Assembly: GCA_963846915.1 (NCBI GenBank)
Contig: CAWJXV010000009.1
Coordinates: forward strand, 868,001 to 932,000
Source of the DNA: PALSA-612 sp963846915
GTDB taxonomy: Bacteria > Actinomycetota > Thermoleophilia > Gaiellales > Gaiellaceae
Direction of reading: 5' to 3'
Length of the DNA: 64,000 nucleotides
Position 1 is the first letter of the stretch; every line of letters starts with the position of its first letter. Shown here piece after piece: positions 57,762-64,000 of the stretch. Below the pieces are notes generated by a model that worked only from the letters and a program-made list of their open reading frames with translations, did not search any database and was not told where the DNA came from. The position numbers and the translations under genes were made by a program.

Positions 57762-58839
57762 GGCCAGGGAGCCCGAGCCTCCTCCGGCCGGCGAGCTCGG
57801 GGCCCAGTTCCTGGCGGAGATCCGCGAGCAGCCTCGCGCGCTCGAGAGCCTGCTCGCGCACGAGGGCGAGCTCGCCCGCATTGCCGCGGCCGTCCGCGAG
57901 CGGGGCGTCGACCTCGTCCGGATGGTCGGGCACGGCTCGTCCGACAACGCCGCGTCCTACGGCGTCTATGCCTTCGGGCTGCTCCCCGGGCTGACCGCGC
58001 TCCGCGACTCGATCTCGCTCAGCGTCTACTACGGGACCGAGATGGACATGTCCAGCTCGCTCGTGATCGGGCTCTCGCAGTCCGGGCGGACGCCGGACGT
58101 CGTCGAGTACGTCGCCCGAGCCCGGCGCGCCGGCGCCTTCACGGTCGCGATGACGAACGACCCGGACTCCGACCTCGCGCGCGCCGCCGAGGCGCTGCTG
58201 CCGCTCGCGGCCGGCCCCGAGCTCGCCGTCGCCGCGACGAAGACGTACGTGAACACGCTCGCCTCGCTGTTCCTGCTCGCCGGGCACATCGCCGGCGAAG
58301 GGAAGCGCTGCCAGGACGAGCTGCGGGCCGCGATCGAGGCGCTCGACGCCGCGATCCCCGAGCTCGAGCAGCGCATCCTCGGCGTTGCGCTCCCGTTCGC
58401 GTTCGTCGGGCGGATGTTCGTGATCGGCCGCGGGGTCGAGCTCGCAACGGCGCGCGAGATCGCCCTCAAGCTCCTCGAGACGTGCCGGATCGCCGCCGAG
58501 CCGCTGACCGCCACCGACCTCGCACACGGCCCGGTCGCTGCGCTCGACCCGTTCTTCCCGGTGTGGGCGATCGCCTCCCACGACCAGACGCTGCCCGCCG
58601 TGCTCGAGGCGGCCGCGCGCGTGCACGAGACCGGCGCCACGCTGGTCGCGAGCGGCTCCGCTGCGGACGAGGTCGCGGATGCGGACTACACCCTGCCCGT
58701 GCCGATGCCGCCGACGCCGCTCCTGTCGCCGCTCCTCTCGGTGATTCCGGGCCAGCTCTTCGCCTGGGCGCTCGCCCGCGCCAAGCGCCTCGACCCGGAT
58801 CGCCCGAGCGGGCTGAGCAAGATCACCTTCGCGCGCTAG
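57748..58839 (+). CDS. SIS domain glucosamine-6-phosphate deaminase/isomerase (GlmS-like, NagB-II type)
   Basis: 363 residues with two SIS domains: VGHGSSDNAASYGVYAF and IGLSQSGRTPDVVEYV in the first, AVAATKTYVNTLA between, and VIGRGVELATAREIALKLLETCRIAAEPLTATDLAHGPVAAL (in parts) in the second. It lacks the glutaminase domain of GlmS, which is the mark of NagB-II/AgaS deaminases that convert glucosamine-6-phosphate to fructose-6-phosphate and ammonia. GGGGAGG precedes the GTG at 57748. Ends the murQ-nagA operon and completes the route into glycolysis. Confidence 0.87.
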   Translation: MSSLEAREPEPPPAGELGAQFLAEIREQPRALESLLAHEGELARIAAAVRERGVDLVRMVGHGSSDNAASYGVYAFGLLPGLTALRDSISLSVYYGTEMDMSSSLVIGLSQSGRTPDVVEYVARARRAGAFTVAMTNDPDSDLARAAEALLPLAAGPELAVAATKTYVNTLASLFLLAGHIAGEGKRCQDELRAAIEALDAAIPELEQRILGVALPFAFVGRMFVIGRGVELATAREIALKLLETCRIAAEPLTATDLAHGPVAALDPFFPVWAIASHDQTLPAVLEAAARVHETGATLVASGSAADEVADADYTLPVPMPPTPLLSPLLSVIPGQLFAWALARAKRLDPDRPSGLSKITFAR

Positions 58840-58848
58840 CGTTAGCCC

Positions 58849-59736
58849 GTGCGACTCGTCGCCCTCGGCAGTCTGGTGCTGGTGCTCCTCGCCACAGCTG
58901 CGACTGCCGCGAGCGGCTCCACGCCGCAGCGCGTCCTTTTCGACGACTTCTCGTATTCGAGCCGTGCCCAGCTCGAGTCGCACGGCTGGGTCGTGCGGAC
59001 GAAACCGGGCTGGCCCGGCGTGCCTGGAGCGACGTGGCGCCCGGCGAACGTCTCGTTCCACGGCGGCTTCCTGCGGATGACGTCCTCGACGGACGGCACC
59101 TACGGCGGCACGTCGCAGACGCAGGTCTGCCAGCAGCGCAAGTTCCGCGAGGGCACCTACGCCTCCCGCGTCCGCTTCCGCGACGCACCCGTCTCCGGCC
59201 CCGCCGTCGACCAGCCGGTGGAAAGCTTCTACTCGATCAGCCCGCTCAAGAAGCCGCTCGACCTCGACTACAGCGAGCTCGACTTCGAGTACCTGCCGCA
59301 CGGCGGCTGGGGCCTTCCGCAGAGCGTCGGCTACGCAGCCTGGGAGACCTACAGCCCCGAGCCGCACTGGATCTCCGTCAGCATCGCGCATCGCGAGAAC
59401 CGCAGCCTGAACGGGTGGCACACGCTCGTGCTCCAGGTCGCCCACGGGCTGATGACCTACTACGTCGACGGGCGGGAGGTGGCCCGGTTCGGCGGCCGCT
59501 ACTACCCGGAGGTGGACATGTCGATCAACTACAACCTCTGGTTCATCCCGGCAGGCCTCGCGAAGACGCGCGTACGCCGCTCGTACGCCGAGGACGTCGA
59601 CTGGGTCTACCACGCAGCCGGCGCCGTGCTCACGCCGGCGCAGGTGGCCACCGCGGTGACTGCGATGCGGCGCGGCGACACGTCCTTCCGCGATACGGTT
59701 CCAGCTTCCGGCCTCGCGTCTCCCTGCAACCTCTGA
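58849..59736 (+). CDS. Secreted GH16-like / concanavalin A-fold protein
   Basis: 295 residues with a signal peptide (VALGSLVLVLLATAATAASG). The jelly-roll domain contains RVLFDDFSYSSRAQLESHGWVVR, TYASRVRFRDAP and the acidic motif LDYSELDFEYLPHGGWG, placed like the E-x-D-x-x-E active site of GH16 but here E-L-D-F-E. GWHTLVLQVAHGLMTYYVDGREVARFGG follows, typical of these beta sandwiches. A secreted glycanase or glycan binder is likely; the altered spacing leaves activity open. TAGCGT lies seven bases before the GTG (leaderless). Confidence 0.7.
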   Translation: MRLVALGSLVLVLLATAATAASGSTPQRVLFDDFSYSSRAQLESHGWVVRTKPGWPGVPGATWRPANVSFHGGFLRMTSSTDGTYGGTSQTQVCQQRKFREGTYASRVRFRDAPVSGPAVDQPVESFYSISPLKKPLDLDYSELDFEYLPHGGWGLPQSVGYAAWETYSPEPHWISVSIAHRENRSLNGWHTLVLQVAHGLMTYYVDGREVARFGGRYYPEVDMSINYNLWFIPAGLAKTRVRRSYAEDVDWVYHAAGAVLTPAQVATAVTAMRRGDTSFRDTVPASGLASPCNL

Positions 59737-59764
59737 GTCCGGCAGGGTCTATCCTCGGCGATTC

Positions 59765-60793
59765 GTGCTGAGCTTCGGCGTCACGGTCCTGCCCGATCCG
59801 CCCGCGAGCCGCCTGGTCGAGCTGTTCCAGCTCGCCGAGCAGAGCGGGTTCCAGTACGGCTGGACGTACGACTCGCACATCCTCTGGCAGGAGCCGTATC
59901 CGCTCTTGACGATGTCGGCGCTCGCCACCTCGACGCTCCACCTGGGCCTGAACGTGACCAACCCGGGGACGCGCGAGCCGACCGTGAGCGCGAGCGCGTT
60001 CGCCACGCTGCAGGACATCTCCGGCGGCCGGATGATCATGGGCATCGGCCGCGGCGACTCGGCGCGGCGGACGATCGGCCTGCAGCCGGTGAAGGTGGCC
60101 GAGTTCGAGCGCTCGGTGACCGCGATCCGCGGCCTGATGCGGGGCGACAAGGTGCACTGGAACGAGACGGAGATCGAGCTCGCCTGGATGGGCGGGTTGG
60201 CCGAGAAGCCCGCCCCGGTTCCCGTCTACGTCGCCGGCTACGGGCCGAAGGTGCTCGCGATCGCAGGCCGCTGCGCGGACGGTGTGGTCATCCAGCTGGC
60301 CGACCCCGAGATCGTCGAATGGATCGTCGGCCAGGTGCGCACGGCCGCCGAGGAGGCAGGGCGCGACCCGGGCGAGCTGAAGGTGATGGCCTGCGCGCCC
60401 GCGCACGTTTCCAACGACATCGCCGACGCCTGCGAGCAGGTGCGCTGGTTCCCGGCGATGGTCTCCAACCACGTGTTCGACCTGCTCTCCAGGTACGACA
60501 AATCGGCGCTGCCCGCGTCGCTCACGGACTACGTCGAGCGCATGAAGCGCGAGTCGTACGACTACTCCGAGCACAGCCGCATGGGCGCGACGCACGGGGA
60601 ACAGGTGACTGACGAGACGTGTGAGCGGTTCTGCGTGCTCGGCACGGCCGAGCAGCACGTCGAGAAGCTGCGACGGCTGGAGGCGGCAGGCGTCGACCAG
60701 TGGAACATCTACCTCATGACCTCCGGTCAGGAGGAGACGCTGGCCGTCTACGGCGAGGAGATCATCCCCCGATTCCGCGCCGCGGCCGCCTAG
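59765..60793 (+). CDS. LLM class (F420-type) flavin-dependent oxidoreductase
   Basis: 342 residues, luciferase-like barrel: MLSFGVTVLPDPPASRLVELFQLAE, TYDSHILWQEPYPLL, LQDISGGRMIMGIGRGDSARRTIGLQPVK (in parts) and VYVAGYGPKVLAIAGRCADGVVIQ. It resembles the enzyme at 28375-29382 in length and motifs, and both resemble F420-dependent proteins seen with hydantoin/pyrimidine catabolic genes. Substrate unknown. TATCCT lies about ten bases upstream of the GTG. Appears monocistronic, though the next gene may begin inside it. Confidence 0.83.
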   Translation: MLSFGVTVLPDPPASRLVELFQLAEQSGFQYGWTYDSHILWQEPYPLLTMSALATSTLHLGLNVTNPGTREPTVSASAFATLQDISGGRMIMGIGRGDSARRTIGLQPVKVAEFERSVTAIRGLMRGDKVHWNETEIELAWMGGLAEKPAPVPVYVAGYGPKVLAIAGRCADGVVIQLADPEIVEWIVGQVRTAAEEAGRDPGELKVMACAPAHVSNDIADACEQVRWFPAMVSNHVFDLLSRYDKSALPASLTDYVERMKRESYDYSEHSRMGATHGEQVTDETCERFCVLGTAEQHVEKLRRLEAAGVDQWNIYLMTSGQEETLAVYGEEIIPRFRAAAA

Positions 60794-62841
60794 CACTCGC
60801 GGTTCTCGTCGTCGCCCTCGCCGCCGCGGCCGCGGCGACTGCTGCCTTGCAACACAGTGTTGCAAGGCAGGCTGCGGTGACGGGATGGCTGACGTTCGGC
60901 GGCGGGACTGGTCGGCCGGGCGCGACGACCGCCTCCGTCGGCGCGTTGAAGACGTCCTGGTTCGTGCCGCTGCCGGGGACGGTGACGACGCAGCCGCTCG
61001 TCGCGCGCAACGTGCCGCGGGACGGCGACTTGACCGTGTACGTCGGGACCGCGTCGGGGTTCGTGTACGCCCTGGCGGCGAACGGCTACGTGCGCTGGCG
61101 CGTCGACCTCGGGCGGCTCGTCGACGACGCGTGCCCGCAGATCCCGGACGGGTTCGGCGTGACGGGCACGCCCGTGATCGACCCCTCGACGCGCACGCTG
61201 TACGTCGCCGACGCGTTCGGCCGCCTGCACGCGCTCGACCTCGCGACGGGCGCCGAGCGCCCGGGCTGGCCCGTCCTGCTCTACGACGACCCGCGTCGCG
61301 AGATGGTGTGGGGCGCGCTGCTGCTCGCCGATGGGGCCGTCTACGCCGGGACGGGGGCCTACTGCGACCTGCCGATGGAGGGCCACCTCGTCCGCGTAGC
61401 GCTCGCGACGCGGAAGGCGTCGAGTTGGACGGTGGTGCCGCCCTCGCTCGGCGGCGGAGGCGGGATCTGGGGCTGGGGCGGCGTCGCGTACAGCGCGAAG
61501 CGCGACTCGATCTACGTCGTCACCGGCAACGCGTTCGAGGGCGGCTCGAACAAGGGCGCGAAGTTCAGCGAGGAGGCGGGCTACGGCGAGCACATCGTCG
61601 AGCTGTCGCCCGGCCTCGACGTCCGCTCGTCGGACGCGCCCGACCTCACCGGCTTCACCGACCTCGACTACGTCGGCTCACCGGTGGTCGCCGACACGGA
61701 CGACTGCGGCGAGATCGTCGCCGCGCAGGCGAAGAACGGGATGCTCTTCGGCTGGGATGCGGGCTCGCTCGACACCGGGCCGCTCTGGTCGGTGAAGCTC
61801 CAGAAGGCCGATCCGGGCGCGCCTCTCCTCACGCAGCCGACCTGGTCGCCGGCCTATCGCTCGTTCTTCGTCGCCTCCGCGTCGAAGCTCGTCCGGATCG
61901 GGCTCGGCACGGACTGCAAGCCGAAGGTGGCATGGCAGGCGACGCTCGGCGACGCGACGCTCTATCCGTCTCCGACCGTCGCAGGCGGCACCGTCTGGAT
62001 CGGGCTGCCGGTGAAGGATCTGTCCCGTGTGGCCGAGGCGCTCCTGGGCGTCGACGCGCGCACGGGCCGCGTGACGGTGCGAAAGCCGATGGGGGGCGTC
62101 TCCTTCGCGCCGCCCACAGCGCTGCCCGGGATGCTGTTCGTGGCCACGATGCACGGGCTCGGCGCTGCGCGCTTCCAGGTCGCACACGGCCGCCCCGTCT
62201 CGACCCTGCCGGAGTACACGAGCCGCCTCGACGACCGGCACGTCTGGCAGAGCCGCGAGGACGGCGTCTACTCGACGGATGACGGCGGCCGGCACTGGAA
62301 GCGCATCTACCCCGCCTTTGCCGTGCGCATCGACCGGCTCTCGGCGACGACGGGCGTGATCGGCGTCGGCGCGACGGCGCCTCCGTGCGGCTGCGCGACG
62401 CAGCGCCTCTGGACCGTGAACAACGGGCGCAGCTGGCGCATCGCTCGAGGAATCGGGGGCGACTTCGAGGGACTCGGATCGACGCTGTACTGGTGGGCCG
62501 GCGGCTCGCTGTACCTCGCCGGGCCGAACTTCCAGTCGTCGCAGCGCCTGACGACGGTCGCCGACGCGCAGATCGTCGACGCCGCGGCCACTCCTGGCGG
62601 CGTCGTGGCGCTCGTCGACCGGCGCTCGAAGGCGCCGCAGGTGATCGTGGCGCAGGGCGACGAGACACATGTCGTCACGCTCCCATCGTGGCCCGCCGCC
62701 GGCCTCGTCCGCTCGATCGCGGCAGGCGGCGCGACCGCGGTCGTCGCCGGCCGGGACGAGTCGTCGCCGGGGGCCGATCCCGACCCGACGCTGACGTGGC
62801 GCTCGCGGGACGGCGGCCAGACCTGGAAGCTCGGGTCGTAG
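60700..62841 (+). CDS. Membrane-anchored PQQ-like beta-propeller protein
   Basis: Up to 713 residues. After about 30 residues comes a hydrophobic anchor (LALAVLVVALAAAAAATAAL), then a PQQ/pyrrolo-quinoline-type propeller with repeats such as VYVGTASGFVYALAANGYVRWRVDL, LYVADAFGRLHALDLATGAERPGW and YVVTGNAFEGG. The C-terminal third has BNR/Asp-box-like turns (SREDGVYSTDDGGRHWKR, RSRDGGQTWKLGS). Likely an extracytoplasmic protein; no enzymatic residues recognised. The start is uncertain: GTG 60700 overlaps the upstream gene by 94 bases, whereas GTG 60877 would remove the anchor and leave a 29-bp palindrome as possible operator upstream. Confidence 0.7.
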   Translation: MEHLPHDLRSGGDAGRLRRGDHPPIPRRGRLALAVLVVALAAAAAATAALQHSVARQAAVTGWLTFGGGTGRPGATTASVGALKTSWFVPLPGTVTTQPLVARNVPRDGDLTVYVGTASGFVYALAANGYVRWRVDLGRLVDDACPQIPDGFGVTGTPVIDPSTRTLYVADAFGRLHALDLATGAERPGWPVLLYDDPRREMVWGALLLADGAVYAGTGAYCDLPMEGHLVRVALATRKASSWTVVPPSLGGGGGIWGWGGVAYSAKRDSIYVVTGNAFEGGSNKGAKFSEEAGYGEHIVELSPGLDVRSSDAPDLTGFTDLDYVGSPVVADTDDCGEIVAAQAKNGMLFGWDAGSLDTGPLWSVKLQKADPGAPLLTQPTWSPAYRSFFVASASKLVRIGLGTDCKPKVAWQATLGDATLYPSPTVAGGTVWIGLPVKDLSRVAEALLGVDARTGRVTVRKPMGGVSFAPPTALPGMLFVATMHGLGAARFQVAHGRPVSTLPEYTSRLDDRHVWQSREDGVYSTDDGGRHWKRIYPAFAVRIDRLSATTGVIGVGATAPPCGCATQRLWTVNNGRSWRIARGIGGDFEGLGSTLYWWAGGSLYLAGPNFQSSQRLTTVADAQIVDAAATPGGVVALVDRRSKAPQVIVAQGDETHVVTLPSWPAAGLVRSIAAGGATAVVAGRDESSPGADPDPTLTWRSRDGGQTWKLGS
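60842..60870. repeat. Perfect 29-bp palindrome at the start of the propeller gene
   Basis: Arms CTGCCTTGCAACAC and GTGTTGCAAGGCAG flank one A. It looks like a TetR-class operator but lies within the predicted coding sequence just after the membrane anchor. See the alternative start at 60877. Confidence 0.6.
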
Positions 62842-62851
62842 AATCGCCCGC

Positions 62852-63922
62852 GTGGCGACCGGGACCAGCGAGCCTGCGCGTGTGGCCACGGAGCCCGAGC
62901 CGACGGTCGACATCGGCCTCGTCGCGATCCGCAAGGCCTACGGCGACGTCGTCGCGGTCGACGGCATCGACCTCGAGGTGCTGCGCGGCGAGTTCTTCAC
63001 GATGCTCGGCCCGTCGGGCTCGGGCAAGACGACGACCCTCCGACTGATCGCCGGCTTCGAGCGCCCGGACTCGGGCCGGATCATGCTCGCCGGCGAGGAC
63101 GTGGCGGGGCGGGCGCCGTACGAGCGCGACGTGAACACCGTCTTCCAGGACTACGCGCTCTTCCCGCACATGACGGTCGGCGAGAACGTCGCCTACGGCC
63201 TCAAGGTCAAGGGCGTCGCCAGGGCGGAGCGCCGGGACCGGGTGGCGCAGGCGCTCGGCACCGTGCGGCTCGAGGGCTACGACGGTCGCAAGCCCGTGCA
63301 GCTCTCGGGCGGCCAGCGCCAGCGCGTGGCGCTCGCGCGCGCGATCGTCAACCACCCGCGCGTGCTGCTCCTCGACGAGCCGCTCGGCGCGCTCGACCTG
63401 AAGCTCCGCCAGGAGATGCAGATCGAGCTCAAGCGCATCCAGCAGGAGGTCGGGATCACGTTCGTATACGTGACGCACGACCAGGAGGAGGCGTTGACGA
63501 TGAGCGACCGGATCGCGGTCTTCTCGGCCGGGCGGATCGAGCAGATCGGCACGCCGGTCGAGGTGTACGAACACCCGGCGAGCGAGTTCGTGGCCGGGTT
63601 CGTCGGCGTCTCGAATCTGCTCGAGCGCGGCGGGCGACGCTTCACGGTGCGGCCGGAGAAGATCCGCGTCCTCGGCGAGGGCGTCGAGGCCGCGCCCGGG
63701 GACGAGACCGAGGAGGGCACCGTCACCGCCGTCGTCTACGTCGGCTCCGTGACCCGCACGATCGTCGATCTCGACGAGGGCGGGACTCTGACCGTCGTCA
63801 GCCAGAACGTGGACGGCTTCGCGAGCCGGCCGGCCGACGAGCAGGGCCGGCGCGCGGTCCTCGCGTGGCGCCCGGAGAACACGTTTACGATCGACGCTTC
63901 GACCAAGGAGGTAACCGAATGA
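62852..63922 (+). CDS. potA: Spermidine/putrescine-type ABC transporter ATPase
   Basis: 356 residues: GPSGSGKTTTLRLIAGFERPDSG, QDYALFPHMTVGENVAYGLKVKG, LSGGQRQRVALARAIV, VLLLDEPLGALDLKLRQEM, VYVTHDQEEALTMSDRIAVF and a TOBE tail with FTVRPEKIRV and VVYVGSVTRTIVDL. Distinct from the ATPase at 17962, so a second polyamine-type importer exists. TAGAAT lies eight bases before the GTG, a clear leaderless promoter. Its stop overlaps the next ATG (ATGA), so it leads an operon that continues beyond the window. Confidence 0.9.
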   Translation: MATGTSEPARVATEPEPTVDIGLVAIRKAYGDVVAVDGIDLEVLRGEFFTMLGPSGSGKTTTLRLIAGFERPDSGRIMLAGEDVAGRAPYERDVNTVFQDYALFPHMTVGENVAYGLKVKGVARAERRDRVAQALGTVRLEGYDGRKPVQLSGGQRQRVALARAIVNHPRVLLLDEPLGALDLKLRQEMQIELKRIQQEVGITFVYVTHDQEEALTMSDRIAVFSAGRIEQIGTPVEVYEHPASEFVAGFVGVSNLLERGGRRFTVRPEKIRVLGEGVEAAPGDETEEGTVTAVVYVGSVTRTIVDLDEGGTLTVVSQNVDGFASRPADEQGRRAVLAWRPENTFTIDASTKEVTE

Positions 63923-64000
63923 CACCGCTCTCCAGACGGCGCGTGGCGGGCGCGCTCGCCGCCGTGGGGCTCATCGCCGTGCTCGTCGTGCCTGCGACGA
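63919..64000 (+). CDS. Start of an ABC transporter substrate-binding protein (partial)
   Basis: Only 27 codons are visible: MTPLSRRRVAGALAAVGLIA and more hydrophobic residues, a signal sequence with a twin-arginine-like SRRR start. A strong AAGGAGGT lies nine bases before the ATG. Coupled to the ATPase by a 4-bp overlap. Probably the binding protein of the second polyamine-type importer; the identity is inferred from position. Confidence 0.55.
   Translation, partial: MTPLSRRRVAGALAAVGLIAVLVVPAT

Overview
The window is very GC-rich DNA with dense genes, short gaps, frequent GTG/TTG starts, 4-bp stop/start overlaps and many genes that begin 6-8 bases after a -10-like hexamer with no Shine-Dalgarno (leaderless style). 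Two F420-type luciferase-like oxidoreductases, betaine/sarcosine enzymes and several carbohydrate/polyamine ABC importers fit an actinobacterium, possibly a Thermoleophilia/Gaiellales-type soil lineage. That placement is inference: no rRNA or other marker gene is present, and no tRNA was recognised. There is no gene-free stretch longer than 300 bases.

Layout. (1) 1-7.5 kb, minus strand: a secreted glutamic peptidase cut by the window edge, a broken VOC gene, then a dimethylglycine/sarcosine-dehydrogenase-like flavoprotein, etfB, etfA and a membrane Fe-S ETF:quinone oxidoreductase, i.e. a complete N-demethylation to quinone electron path. (2) 7.5-11.7 kb, divergent: proV, a double-length proW and proX for glycine betaine uptake, closed by a strong terminator. 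(3) 11.8-18 kb: small enzymes, a 173-bp MITE-like element, a homocysteine S-methyltransferase (possible betaine methyl acceptor enzyme), an enolase-superfamily enzyme, a HAD phosphatase, an EamA exporter and a glycerophosphodiesterase. (4) 18-24.6 kb: a spermidine/putrescine-type ABC operon, a PHP phosphoesterase and glpD. (5) 24.5-35.8 kb: a fused HyuA-HyuB hydantoinase, a flavin oxidoreductase, two cysteine hydrolases (one resembling N-carbamoylsarcosine amidase) and a second sarcosine/DMG dehydrogenase; together these could turn N-methylhydantoin into sarcosine and glycine. A cyclase-AAA-TPR regulator sits inside this block. (6) 35.8-43.2 kb: a surface protein with perfect 333-bp tandem repeats and a sAC-like tandem-cyclase/NTPase/TPR protein. 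(7) 43.2-49 kb: an amino-acid oxidase, an SDR, a glutaredoxin-DinB gene with an in-frame TGA exactly where the first Cys of CxxC is expected (candidate selenoprotein), an M20 amidohydrolase and a collagen-like protein. (8) 49-58.8 kb: an amino-sugar/peptidoglycan-recycling regulon (nagZ, sugar ABC importer, GntR regulator, ATPase, murQ, nagA, SIS isomerase) with shared 12-bp operators. (9) 58.8-64 kb: a GH16-like protein, a second LLM oxidoreductase, a PQQ/beta-propeller surface protein and the start of another polyamine ABC operon.

Quality note. About fifteen otherwise well-conserved genes are interrupted by frameshifts, and nearly all are +1 (one extra base). One falls in the fourth copy of an otherwise identical repeat, which shows the extra base directly. 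Consensus-sequence error is the simplest explanation, so these genes are annotated as single frameshifted CDSs and probably work in the organism.
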